Assembly: GCF_023487995.1 (NCBI RefSeq)
Contig: NZ_JAMFKN010000002.1
Span: forward strand, 558,001 to 622,000
Length of the DNA: 64,000 nucleotides
Reading direction: 5' to 3'
Origin: Thermohalobaculum sediminis
GTDB lineage: Bacteria > Pseudomonadota > Alphaproteobacteria > Rhodobacterales > Rhodobacteraceae
Shown here: positions 27,130 to 39,928 of the stretch, in pieces
Layout: each line of letters begins with the position of its first letter
How positions within the stretch are numbered: position 1 is the first letter of the stretch
Notes under the pieces: model-generated
Seen by the model: the letters and a program-made list of their open reading frames with translations, nothing else
Databases searched by the model: none
What the model was told of the DNA's origin: nothing
Position numbers and translations under genes: made by a program

Positions 27130-27463
27130 GGCCCACCCTGATTCGCGGCGCCCGCATCCGCGCCCGGCTCTCTCAGCCGCGTGACGACAGTCCTAGAGCC
27201 CGCGGCGGGGAAGGCAACGGGAAAGAAAGGTCAGCAGAATTGACTTAAAAATTCACCTCTTCCATCCTGCGGGTGCGGGCGGGCCAAAAAAACATGAATA
27301 AAGGTCAACTATACTGACTTTTCATCCGCGATCCCTTGATGTATCCCCGAAACCCGGTTTCCGACCCCCGATGGCGGGCGGCCCGTCGGGCTGCGCCGGG
27401 AACAGGAAGCGGACGGCAACCCGGCACGGCCGGGACGCCGCCGAGGAAGAAGGGACAGGGCCG
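27130..27463. promoter_or_regulatory. Divergent uppP/gltD regulatory region with two copies of a dyad operator
   Basis: A 334-nt non-coding region holding two copies of AAAGGTCA-N7-TGACTT, at 27226-27246 and 27300-27320, with starts 74 nt apart (about seven helical turns). Each is an imperfect inverted repeat; copy 2 extends to TGACTTTT. Copy 2 also encloses TATACT (27310-27315), a likely -10 hexamer for gltD. The region is AT-rich against its surroundings. The regulator is unknown. Confidence 0.6.
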
Positions 27464-28897
27464 ATGGCTCAACGGATGCTGAAATTCGTCTCGCTCGGGC
27501 GAGAGATGCCGCCGAAGCGCGCGGCCGCCGAGCGCGCGCAGGACTTCGACGAGATCTACCGCGAGTTCGCGCGCGAGAAGGCGGCCGAGCAGGCGGCGCG
27601 CTGCAGCCAGTGCGGCGTGCCGTTCTGCCAGTCCGGCTGCCCGCTCCACAACAACATCCCCGACTGGCTCAAGGCCGTGGCCGAGGGCCGGATGGAGGAG
27701 GCGTATCGCCTCTCGTCCGACACCAACACCTTCCCCGAGATCTGCGGCCGGATCTGCCCGCAGGACCGGCTCTGCGAGGGCAACTGCGTCATCGAGCAGT
27801 CGGGCCACGGCACCGTGACCATCGGCGCCATCGAGAAATACATCACCGAGACCGCCTTCGAGGAGGGCTGGATCGAGGCCCCGACGCCGCGCCACGAGCG
27901 TCCCGAGTCGGTCGGCATCATCGGCGCGGGTCCCGCGGGCCTCGCCTGCGCCGAGCGGCTGCGCCGCGCCGGCGTGCAGGTCACGGTCTATGACCGCTAC
28001 GACCGGGCCGGGGGTCTCATGATCTACGGCATCCCCGGCTTCAAGCTGGAGAAGGACGTGGTCCTGCGCCGCTGGGAGCAGCTCGAGAAGGGCGGCGTGC
28101 GCTTCGTCATGAACTGCGACATCGGCGCGGCCAAGAGCTTCGAGGAAATCCGCCTCGTCCATGACGCGGTGCTGATCGCCACCGGCGTCTACAAGGCGCG
28201 CGAGATCGGCGGTCCTGGCTCGGGCGCGACCGGCATCGTGCAGGCGCTCGACTATCTGACCGCCTCGAACCGCAAGGGCTGCGGCGACGCGGTGCCCGAG
28301 TTCGACGACGGCACGCTGAACGCCGAAGGCAAGCGCGTCGTGGTGATCGGCGGCGGCGACACGGCGATGGACTGCGTGCGCACCGCCATCCGGCAGGGCG
28401 CGAAGTCGGTGAAATGCCTCTACCGCCGCGACCGGGCGAACATGCCGGGCAGCCAGCGCGAGGTCCAGAACGCCGAAGAGGAGGGCGTCGAGTTCGTCTG
28501 GCTCGCGGCCCCGAAGGGCTTCACCTCGGCCGACCGGGTGACCGGCGTCAAGGTCCAGCGCATGCGCCTCGGCGCGCCCGACTCGACGGGCCGCCAGGTG
28601 CCCGAGGAGATCCCCGGCGCGGACTATACCGAGCCCTGCGAGCTTGCCATCAAGGCGCTGGGCTTCGAGCCCGAGGACCTGCCGAAGCTGTGGGGCGTCG
28701 AGGGGCTCGATGTCACCCGCTGGGGCACGATCAAGGCGGATTTCCGCACGCACGCGACCGCGCTCGACGGGGTCTATGCCGCGGGTGACATCGTGCGGGG
28801 CGCAAGCCTGGTGGTCTGGGCGATCCGCGACGGGCGCGAGGCGGCCGACGCCATGCTCGCGCGCTTCGACGCGGCCGCGGCGATCGCCGCCGAATGA
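27464..28897 (+). CDS. gltD: Glutamate synthase (NADPH) small subunit
   Basis: A 477-aa flavoprotein that oxidises NADPH and passes electrons to the large subunit for glutamate formation. The N-terminal cysteine-rich region (CSQCGVPFCQSGCPLHN and CGRICPQDRLCEGNC) binds two 4Fe-4S clusters. An FAD-binding motif GIIGAGPAGLACAERLR and an NADPH motif VVVIGGGDTAMDCVR follow, then the terminal FAD motif GVYAAGDIVRGASLVVWAI. The ATG at 27464 (MAQRMLKF) has a purine-rich site upstream. gltD precedes gltB here, with 82 nt between them. Confidence 0.96.
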   Translation: MAQRMLKFVSLGREMPPKRAAAERAQDFDEIYREFAREKAAEQAARCSQCGVPFCQSGCPLHNNIPDWLKAVAEGRMEEAYRLSSDTNTFPEICGRICPQDRLCEGNCVIEQSGHGTVTIGAIEKYITETAFEEGWIEAPTPRHERPESVGIIGAGPAGLACAERLRRAGVQVTVYDRYDRAGGLMIYGIPGFKLEKDVVLRRWEQLEKGGVRFVMNCDIGAAKSFEEIRLVHDAVLIATGVYKAREIGGPGSGATGIVQALDYLTASNRKGCGDAVPEFDDGTLNAEGKRVVVIGGGDTAMDCVRTAIRQGAKSVKCLYRRDRANMPGSQREVQNAEEEGVEFVWLAAPKGFTSADRVTGVKVQRMRLGAPDSTGRQVPEEIPGADYTEPCELAIKALGFEPEDLPKLWGVEGLDVTRWGTIKADFRTHATALDGVYAAGDIVRGASLVVWAIRDGREAADAMLARFDAAAAIAAE

Positions 28898-28979
28898 CCG
28901 TTGCGCCGCGCGGACCTCGCGCGGCACGCATCATCCCCGCAGCCCCACCGGCGCGGGAGCTCGAAGGAGGAGCCGGCCC

Positions 28980-33515
<4,536 letters not shown>

Positions 33516-33533
33516 GACGCACGCCCCCGCCAT

Positions 33534-33559
33534 GGGCCCCAGCCACCGAGCTGGGGCCC
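33534..33559 (+). terminator. Hairpin after gltB, possible terminator without T tract
   Basis: A 9-bp perfect stem GGGCCCCAG / CTGGGGCCC with an 8-nt loop, 19 nt past the gltB stop. No T tract follows, so it may only stabilise the transcript or assist a Rho-dependent stop. Confidence 0.4.
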
Positions 33560-33631
33560 CGCGCGCGCCCCGGAAAATGCCGCCGCGGCCCCGTGACATG
33601 CTGCGGACCGGCTTGTGCCGCGGGGCACCGC

Positions 33632-34033
33632 TCAGTCGCGGCGCGCGGCCTCCGCCAGTGGCGTATCCTGGCTGAAGACGTTGCGCCATCCCTCGGTTGT
33701 CCTGCGCCAGACCGAGCTCACAAGCATGCACTCGGACGCTACTTGCCCGGACCGTGTGAAGGTTGCGCGATAGGCCAGCAGGGCGTGATCGGCACCCAGT
33801 GCGATCAGGCGGGCCGATGACAGGCTGAAGCTCTGCACTGTCGGGCCACCGCCGAGCTGCGCGACATGATCGTCGCGCGTGGCGAAGCCGTCGGGATAGA
33901 CGCCGAGAAAATCGGGATCGAGCGCCGCACCGTCGCGCGAAGCGTCGCCTGCGACCAGCCCCTCCCAGATGGCGGATTCGAGCGCCAGAAAGAATGCCGT
34001 ATCGAGCCGAGGTAGCGCAGCCTGCCCGGTCAT
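33632..34033 (-). CDS. NTF2-like (SnoaL/DUF4440) protein
   Basis: A 133-aa cone-shaped NTF2-fold protein of unknown function. The order of elements fits DUF4440: an N-terminal helix (LESAIWEGLVAGD), LDPDFLGVYPDGF with a turn, then long strands such as ARLIALGADHALLAYRATFT and MLVSSVWRRTTEGWRNVFSQDTP. No catalytic residues can be assigned. It stands alone, convergent with gltB, and its upstream neighbour is a non-coding stretch. Confidence 0.75.
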   Translation of the reverse strand: MTGQAALPRLDTAFFLALESAIWEGLVAGDASRDGAALDPDFLGVYPDGFATRDDHVAQLGGGPTVQSFSLSSARLIALGADHALLAYRATFTRSGQVASECMLVSSVWRRTTEGWRNVFSQDTPLAEAARRD

Positions 34034-34404
34034 CTCATCTCATCTTATCTCCAGTGGATTCCCAGCCATCAGTGCATCTGCCTTGGTCGGGGGTCCAGCC
34101 CCGATCGCCGATCGGGCCTGCCGCGTGCGGCACGCCCGAGGCCATTGCTCCCACTTGCCATGCCGATCTCGGGGCTGGAACGCGGGAGGGGAGCGTTCCC
34201 CACCCCGATGTCCCGGGTCGAGCCGGCGACACGGCGGGAAAGTTCCCAGCCGGTCGCGGGTCGCGACCCCATATACGGAAGGTGATTCGCCGCCAGGGAC
34301 TCGATCCGGCGCCCGGTGGCCGCTCGAAAAGTCGCTGCATCCCCGTTGCCTTCCTGCGGCGAGGACGGTCTTCTTTCGGCCGGAGGCAGGAGAGGCGGCG
34401 GCGC
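34034..34404. other. Non-coding stretch upstream of mtgA, nothing recognised
   Basis: A 371-nt region between two divergent genes. It must contain the promoters of both, but I see no strong -35/-10 pair, no known RNA and no protein similarity. In-frame extensions of mtgA into this region give residues with no relation to the family. Confidence 0.4.
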
Positions 34405-35151
34405 ATGGCGAGACTGACGGCCCCAAAGCGCGGCGGCAGCAAGCCGGGCAAGGCGCTGCCGAGCGGCGGGCGGCGCCGCCGGGTCATGCGCTGGGCGCTC
34501 CGCATCGCGGGGCGGGTGCTGCTGGTCGTGTTCGTCTGGATCGTGCTTTGGCGCGTGGCGCCGCTGCCGGGCGGGCTCTACATGGCAGCCGAGACGTGGC
34601 GTCTCGGCGGCATCGAGCGCGAATGGCGCGGGCTCGGGCGCATCTCGCCCAACCTCGCCCGCGCCGTGGTCGCGGCCGAGGACGCCCGCTTCTGCGCCCA
34701 TTGGGGCCTCGATCTGGAGGCGATCGACAAGGCGCTCGAGGAGCGCGAGCGCGGCCGGGTGCGCGGCGCCTCGACCATCACGCAGCAGACCGCCAAGAAC
34801 GTGTTCCTGTGGCATGGGCCAAGCTGGACGAGGAAGGGGCTCGAGGCCGGGTTCGCCCTGATGATCGAGCTGGCCTGGGGCAAGCGGCGGATCCTCGAGG
34901 TCTATCTCAACGTCGCCGAGTTCGGCGAGGGCATCTTCGGGGCGGAGGCGGCGTCGCGGCATTACTTCGGCGTCGCGGCCTCCCAGCTCAGCCTCGCGCA
35001 ATCCTCGGCGCTGGCGGCGATCCTGCCCAATCCGAAGGCGCGCGACCCGCTGAGGCTGGGATCGAACCTGCGCCGGCGCGCCGCCCAGATCGCGCAAGGG
35101 GCCGAGACCATCGCGGCGCGCGGTGACGACGCCTGCTTCATCCGCCCCTAG
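34405..35151 (+). CDS. mtgA: Monofunctional biosynthetic peptidoglycan transglycosylase
   Basis: A 248-aa GT51 enzyme that polymerises lipid II into glycan strands at the inner membrane and lacks a transpeptidase domain. A basic N-terminal tail and one transmembrane helix (GRVLLVVFVWIVLWRVAPL) precede the catalytic domain, with the Glu in VVAAEDARFCAHWG and the motif GASTITQQTAKNVFLW. The ATG at 34405 is preceded by purine-rich GGAGAGG. It complements the bifunctional enzyme at 9236. Confidence 0.94.
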   Translation: MARLTAPKRGGSKPGKALPSGGRRRRVMRWALRIAGRVLLVVFVWIVLWRVAPLPGGLYMAAETWRLGGIEREWRGLGRISPNLARAVVAAEDARFCAHWGLDLEAIDKALEERERGRVRGASTITQQTAKNVFLWHGPSWTRKGLEAGFALMIELAWGKRRILEVYLNVAEFGEGIFGAEAASRHYFGVAASQLSLAQSSALAAILPNPKARDPLRLGSNLRRRAAQIAQGAETIAARGDDACFIRP

Positions 35152-35172
35152 CGTGCCAAGCGGCCCGAACCC

Positions 35173-35194
35173 GTAGGGCGGGCTTCAGCCCGCC
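35173..35194. repeat. Short palindromic element of the GTAGGGCGGGCTTCAGCCCGCC type
   Basis: A 22-nt sequence with stem GGCGGGCT / AGCCCGCC and a two-base turn, 22 nt past mtgA. This consensus is familiar to me as a dispersed intergenic palindrome in many proteobacteria, but only one copy is seen in this window. It may also act as the mtgA transcript end. Confidence 0.5.
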
Positions 35195-35331
35195 GCCCGC
35201 CCGCGCCGCGAGGCCCCCGCCAGGTGTCGCGCGCGGGACTCACCCCGGCACAATCTTCGCCGCACCCTTGCGCGCCCGTGCCGCTTTCGGGCAGGAAGGT
35301 CTCGCCTCCGGACAGGAACGATCGATTGACG

Positions 35332-36000
35332 ATGCACCGCCTCTATCACCTGCCGCTCTCGCCCTTCTGCCGCAAGATCCGGCTCGTGCTGGCCGAGAAG
35401 CGGATCGAGGCCGAGTTGATCGAGGAGCGTCCCTGGGACCGGCGGCTCGACTTCCTGCGCCTCAACCCCGCCGGCACCGTGCCGGTCCTCGTGACCGACC
35501 GGGGCCGGGCGCTGGCCGATTCGGTCGCCATCTTCGAGTATCTCGAGGAGGTGGCGCCCGAGCCGCCATTGCTGCCGCAAGACCCCCTAGCCCGCGCCGA
35601 GGTGCGCCGGCTGGTCGCCTGGTTCGACGACAAGTTCAACCGCGAGGTCACCGAGAACCTGCTGTTCGAGCGCGTGACCAAGCGGATCGCAAAGCTCGGC
35701 TATCCGGACGGCGCCTGTCTCAAGGCGGGCAGCCAGAACATCCGGGTGCATCTCGACTACCTGACCTTCCTGCTCGAGGGGCACAACTGGCTGGCGGGGC
35801 CACGGATGACGATCGCGGACCTCACCGCAGCCGCGCATCTGAGCTGTCTCGACTATTGCGGCGACGTGCCGTGGGAGGACTATCCGGCGGTGCGCGACTG
35901 GTATGCCGTGCTGAAGTCGCGCCCCAGCTTCCGCGGCCTCCTGGCCGATCACCTGCCGGGGATGAAGCCACCGCCGCATTACGCCGACCTCGATTTCTGA
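35332..36000 (+). CDS. Glutathione S-transferase family protein
   Basis: A 222-aa cytosolic GST. The N-terminal thioredoxin fold starts MHRLYHLPLSPFCRKIRLVL, with Ser/Cys near residue 10-12 as candidate catalytic residues, and contains the cis-Pro region GTVPVLV and the glutathione-binding ADSVAIFEYLEE. The C-terminal helical domain has MTIADLTAAAHLSCLDYCGDV with the capping Asp. The substrate is unknown. It starts at the ATG 35332, 44 nt before queG. Confidence 0.9.
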   Translation: MHRLYHLPLSPFCRKIRLVLAEKRIEAELIEERPWDRRLDFLRLNPAGTVPVLVTDRGRALADSVAIFEYLEEVAPEPPLLPQDPLARAEVRRLVAWFDDKFNREVTENLLFERVTKRIAKLGYPDGACLKAGSQNIRVHLDYLTFLLEGHNWLAGPRMTIADLTAAAHLSCLDYCGDVPWEDYPAVRDWYAVLKSRPSFRGLLADHLPGMKPPPHYADLDF

Positions 36001-36044
36001 GCGCGGCCTCCCGCTGCGTGCCGGATCGGGTGTAGGCTGCCGGC

Positions 36045-37181
36045 ATGGCTGACGCTGCCCTAATAAAGTCCGACCTGATCGCGGAGGCCCGCGCGCTGGG
36101 GTTCGCGCAGGCGGGCGTGACGCGACCGGACGCGGTGGCCGGGGCCGGCGCGCGGCTGCGGGACTGGGTGGCCGCGGGCCATCATGGCGAGATGAGCTGG
36201 ATGGCAGACCGGATCGCCTGGCGGTCGGACCCTGCGGCACTGTGGCTCGAGGCGCGGTCGGTGGTGATGCTCGCCGACGCCTACACGCCCGCCGCCGACC
36301 CGATGGCGGTGCTGGAGCGGCGCCGGCGCGGGGCGATCAGCGTCTATGCGCAGGGCGTGGACTACCACGACACGGTCAAGAAGCGGCTCAAGCGCCTGGG
36401 GCGCTGGCTGATCGAACGCGTGGGCGGCGAGATCAAGGTGTTCGTCGACACAGCCCCCGTGATGGAGAAGCCGCTGGCGGCCGCCGCCGGGATCGGCTGG
36501 CAGGGCAAGCACACGAACCTGGTGGCACGCGAGGGGGGCTCGTGGTTCTTCCTCGGGGCGATCTTCACCACGCTGGCGCTGCCGCCCGACGCGCCGGGGG
36601 GCGACCATTGCGGCGGCTGCCGGCGGTGTCTCGACATCTGCCCGACTGGGGCATTCCCCGCGCCCTACCGGCTGGATGCCCGGCGCTGCATCAGCTACCT
36701 GACGATCGAGCTCAAGGGGCCGATCCCGCGCGAGCTGCGCCCGCTGATGGGCAACCGCATCTATGGCTGCGACGACTGCCTCGCCGTTTGCCCCTGGAAC
36801 AAGTTCGCCGTGGCGGCGAATGCGGTCTACCGCGCCCGGCCCGAGACGGTGGCGCCGCGGCTTGCGGATCTTGCCTGTCTGGACGACGCGGCCTTCCGCG
36901 AGGTGTTCTCGGGCTCGCCCATCAAGCGGATCGGGCGGGCAAGGTTCCTGCGCAACGTCGCGGTGGCGGTCGGGAACTCTGTCGACCCCGCGCTGATCCC
37001 GGCGGCGCGGCGGCTGGCGGCGGATGCCGATCCGCTGGTGCGCGCGCATGGTGTCTGGGCACTGTCGCGGCTGCTGGCGCCCGGCGCGCTCGCCGCCGAG
37101 GCGGTCGCGGACCCCGATCCGATGGTGGCCGAGGAATGGGCGGCAGCCCTCAATTCCCCGCTTCCATCCGTTGCAGGCTGA
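36045..37181 (+). CDS. queG: Epoxyqueuosine reductase
   Basis: A 378-aa cobalamin- and iron-sulfur-dependent enzyme that reduces epoxyqueuosine to queuosine in tRNA, the last step of wobble base modification. The two ferredoxin motifs [16 protein letters not shown] and [13 protein letters not shown] hold two 4Fe-4S clusters. [15 protein letters not shown] and [12 protein letters not shown] are family signatures, and a HEAT-like repeat ends the protein. Its last 32 nt overlap the convergent TPR gene. Confidence 0.95.
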   Translation: MADAALIKSDLIAEARALGFAQAGVTRPDAVAGAGARLRDWVAAGHHGEMSWMADRIAWRSDPAALWLEARSVVMLADAYTPAADPMAVLERRRRGAISVYAQGVDYHDTVKKRLKRLGRWLIERVGGEIKVFVDTAPVMEKPLAAAAGIGWQGKHTNLVAREGGSWFFLGAIFTTLALPPDAPGGDHCGGCRRCLDICPTGAFPAPYRLDARRCISYLTIELKGPIPRELRPLMGNRIYGCDDCLAVCPWNKFAVAANAVYRARPETVAPRLADLACLDDAAFREVFSGSPIKRIGRARFLRNVAVAVGNSVDPALIPAARRLAADADPLVRAHGVWALSRLLAPGALAAEAVADPDPMVAEEWAAALNSPLPSVAG

Positions 37182-37884
37182 GCCGCGCCGAGGCCGCGAT
37201 ATCGCCGCCGGGATCGAGCTCGATCGCCTGCATGAAGGCGTCGCGCGCGCGGTCCTTCGCGCCCTGGGCCGCCTCGATACGGCCAAGCTCGAGCCAGGCG
37301 ATGGGAAGCTCGGGCTCGAGCTCGAGCGCCCAGGTGATGTCCTGCCGCGCTTCCAGGAGCCGCCCCTCCTCGCGCCGCGCGGTGGCACGCAGCATCAGCC
37401 GGTCGGGGGTGGGTCCCGAGCGGTCGATGGCCGCGTCGAGATCGCCCAGCGCCGCCCCGTAGCGGCCCGCCGCAGCGTGGAGCCGCGCGCGCATCGTCAG
37501 GCCCTCGGCGCTCGGGTCCAGGCGCAGGGCCTGCTCGGCGACGTCGAGCCCGGCCTTGATCTCCTGAAGCTCGAGGAGGAAGCCGGCGGCCTGAATCAGG
37601 ATCTCGGCGCGGGTCTCGTCCGGCAGGTCGCGGGCGCGGAACGCGATCGCGGTCAGCGACTCGGCCGCGCGGCGGGTCGCGCCAAGCGCGGCGAAGGCCA
37701 TCGCGCGGCAGTGCTCGGCCGCCGGGCCGCCGCCGAAACGGGCCCAGGCCTCGGCCTCGGCCTCGGCGCGGCCGGGGTCGGTCGCGACCAGCGCGAGGCA
37801 GGCGTCATAGCCCTCGACCGCGCGAGCCATGCCCGCGGGCAATGCCAGCGCAACGCCAAACATGATGGCAGCCGCCCCTCGCAT
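37150..37884 (-). CDS. Secreted tetratricopeptide repeat protein
   Basis: A 244-aa predicted periplasmic protein. A Sec signal peptide ([20 protein letters not shown]) ends near ARA|VEG, and the rest is alpha-helical with TPR repeats, best seen in [43 protein letters not shown] and [21 protein letters not shown]. It probably scaffolds protein contacts in the envelope; no partner is known. Its 3' end overlaps queG tail to tail, and it diverges from the SDR gene. Confidence 0.82.
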   Translation of the reverse strand: MRGAAAIMFGVALALPAGMARAVEGYDACLALVATDPGRAEAEAEAWARFGGGPAAEHCRAMAFAALGATRRAAESLTAIAFRARDLPDETRAEILIQAAGFLLELQEIKAGLDVAEQALRLDPSAEGLTMRARLHAAAGRYGAALGDLDAAIDRSGPTPDRLMLRATARREEGRLLEARQDITWALELEPELPIAWLELGRIEAAQGAKDRARDAFMQAIELDPGGDIAASARLSLQRMEAGN

Positions 37885-37942
37885 TCGTCCGATCCTCCGC
37901 TATTGTCGGGCGCGACACTAGTCGATCCACGGAGCCTTGCCC

Positions 37943-38824
37943 ATGCCCCGCGCGACCCTTCTGAGCTTCGGCCATGGCTACAGCGCGCAGGCGCTGGCGC
38001 GGCGGCTGACGGCGCGGGGCTGGCGGGTGATCGGCACCACCCGCTCGGAGGGGAAGGCCGCCCTGATCCGCGAGACAGGGGCCGAGGCGCTGGTCTGGCC
38101 GGGGGCCGCGCTCGGGCCGGCGCTGGACGCGGCCACGCATCTCATGGTCTCGGCCGGGCCGGATGCGGCGGGCGACCCGGTTCTGGCGGCGGCGGGCGAG
38201 GCGATCCGGGCGCGGGCGACGCAGTTCGAATGGGTGGGATATCTCTCGACCACCGGGGTCTATGGCGACCGGGGCGGCGACTGGGTCGACGAGGGCTCGG
38301 AGTGCCGCCCCTCGACGCGGCGCGGGCAGTGGCGGCTCGAGGCCGAGCAGGCGTGGCAGCGGCTGCACCGCGAGGCCGGCCTGCCCCTCCACATCTTCCG
38401 GCTCGCGGGGATCTACGGCCCCGGCCGCGGCCCCTTCGCGAAGGTGCGCGACGGCACGGCACGGCGGATCGTCAAGCCGGGGCAGGTGTTCAGCCGCATC
38501 CATGTCGAGGATATCGCCAGCGTGCTGGAGGCCTCGATCGCGCGGCCGCGGCCGGGCGCGGTTTACAATGTCTGCGACGACGAGGCCGCGCCCCCGGAGG
38601 ACGTGATCGCCCATGCCGCCGAACTTCTGGGCCTGCCGCTGCCCGAGGCCGTGGCCTATGACGAGGCCGAGATGACGCCGATGGCGCGCAGCTTCTATGC
38701 CGAATCGAAGCGGGTCGCGAACGGCCTCATGCACGAGGAGCTGGGGGTGGAACTGGCCTATCCGACCTATCGCGAGGGGCTGGCGGCGCTGCTGGCGGAG
38801 GAGCTTGCACGCGCGAAAGCTTAG
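37943..38824 (+). CDS. SDR family NAD(P)-dependent epimerase/oxidoreductase (YeeZ-like)
   Basis: A 293-aa atypical short-chain dehydrogenase with a shortened nucleotide-binding motif FGHGYSAQALARRL. STTGVYGDRGGDWVDE is the family region equivalent to the catalytic Thr/Tyr, and RLAGIYGPGRGP and FSRIHVEDIASVL follow. The protein resembles YeeZ and nucleoside-diphosphate-sugar epimerases, but the YxxxK pair is not conserved in the usual form, so the reaction is uncertain. The ATG at 37943 has GGAG 8 nt upstream, preferred over a TTG two codons earlier. Confidence 0.82.
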   Translation: MPRATLLSFGHGYSAQALARRLTARGWRVIGTTRSEGKAALIRETGAEALVWPGAALGPALDAATHLMVSAGPDAAGDPVLAAAGEAIRARATQFEWVGYLSTTGVYGDRGGDWVDEGSECRPSTRRGQWRLEAEQAWQRLHREAGLPLHIFRLAGIYGPGRGPFAKVRDGTARRIVKPGQVFSRIHVEDIASVLEASIARPRPGAVYNVCDDEAAPPEDVIAHAAELLGLPLPEAVAYDEAEMTPMARSFYAESKRVANGLMHEELGVELAYPTYREGLAALLAEELARAKA

Positions 38825-39043
38825 TCATCGTTCTGATCTGTAACGAACTCTCGAATCGACCGACACTTCGGCCAATCTCATGCGAGCCCGATTCGGCAAA
38901 CTATTGCCGCCGGAATGGCGGTCGGGCTCGGCGCCGCGCGACAGATCGGGGGTCCGGGAGAGCAGCGGCAGGCTGGAGCCCCCCACAGGGGTGCGGGGCG
39001 GACCCGCGTGCACGAGCTGCGGCATGAGATCCCGGCGCAGCGC

Positions 39044-39835
39044 TCATTCCTCGTAGATCACCCGCGCACCGCCTGCCTCCATCTCGCCAGTGGCGCGGTC
39101 GAGCCTGAGATGCGCGAGGCCGCGCCCGCCGTGGTGGCTGTAGAGCGTCCCCGCGGGCTTGCCGTCCGAGGTGATCGGCGTCCCCGGCGGGGCCGCGCCC
39201 TCGACGCGGACGGGGACGAGGCGCTTGCGCAGCTCGGTCTTGTGCTTCATGCGGGCCGTGACCTCCTGCCCGACATAGCAGCCCTTGCGGAAATCGACGC
39301 CGTTGAGGCGCTCGAAGCCGGCTTCGAGGATGAAACTGTCGTCGGGCACCAGTTCGACCCCGGTCTCGGGCACCTGATGCGCGACACGCAGCGCGAGGTA
39401 GTCGGCGGGCGAGGCGGGTTCCATCCTGTCGAGCGCGGGCGCCTCGGCATAGAGCCGCCAGCCCAGGGCAGGCAGGCGCGGGTCGGGGATCGCGCCGTCG
39501 GGCGGCGCGCCCTCGCCCCAGATCAGCGCGACGGAAAGGCCTGTGTCGCCCTCGATCCGGGCGTCGCGGCGCAGGCAGTACATCCGCAGGCGCTGCGCCA
39601 GCGCCTCGGCGCGGTCGGCGGCCACGTCGATCAGCACCGCCTCGCCGCCGTCCACGAGGAAGAAGTCGAACAGATACTTGCCCTGCGGCGTCAGCAGCGC
39701 GGCATAGACCGCGCGGCCCGGCGCAAGCCGTTGCACATCGTTCGTCACCACGCCCTGCAGCACCTCGCGCGCATTCGCCCCCGCCATTCTCAGAACGCGG
39801 CGGTCGCGCGCGACGAAACCCCTCAAGCCCGGCAT
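39044..39835 (-). CDS. ygfZ: Folate-binding protein YgfZ (tRNA-modifying GcvT-like)
   Basis: A 263-aa GcvT-fold protein that uses tetrahydrofolate to support iron-sulfur cluster enzymes, including tRNA-modifying MiaB. The hallmark motif is KGCYVGQEVTARMKHK with the essential Cys, and the N-terminal half has VVTNDVQRLAPGRAVYAALL. The ATG at 39835 is set by AGGGGAG 6 nt upstream; the ATG two codons earlier would leave no spacing. It diverges from the Bcr/CflA gene. Confidence 0.92.
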   Translation of the reverse strand: MPGLRGFVARDRRVLRMAGANAREVLQGVVTNDVQRLAPGRAVYAALLTPQGKYLFDFFLVDGGEAVLIDVAADRAEALAQRLRMYCLRRDARIEGDTGLSVALIWGEGAPPDGAIPDPRLPALGWRLYAEAPALDRMEPASPADYLALRVAHQVPETGVELVPDDSFILEAGFERLNGVDFRKGCYVGQEVTARMKHKTELRKRLVPVRVEGAAPPGTPITSDGKPAGTLYSHHGGRGLAHLRLDRATGEMEAGGARVIYEE

Positions 39836-39928
39836 TCCCATCTCCCCTGAAGCAACGGTGAAGATATAGGGGTCGCACCGCGTCCGGCCCAAGGCTATAC
39901 CGCGGCAAGCCCCGGGGAGGGGGACCTG

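Noticed and set aside
33994-34404. In-frame extension of mtgA with 137 extra residues
   Set aside because: The extension overlaps the start of the NTF2-like gene, lacks a start site and has no similarity to the family, whose proteins begin just before the membrane helix.
38825-39043. Possible small gene or RNA between the SDR gene and ygfZ
   Set aside because: No reading frame with a ribosome binding site and no stable known RNA structure was found in these 219 nt.
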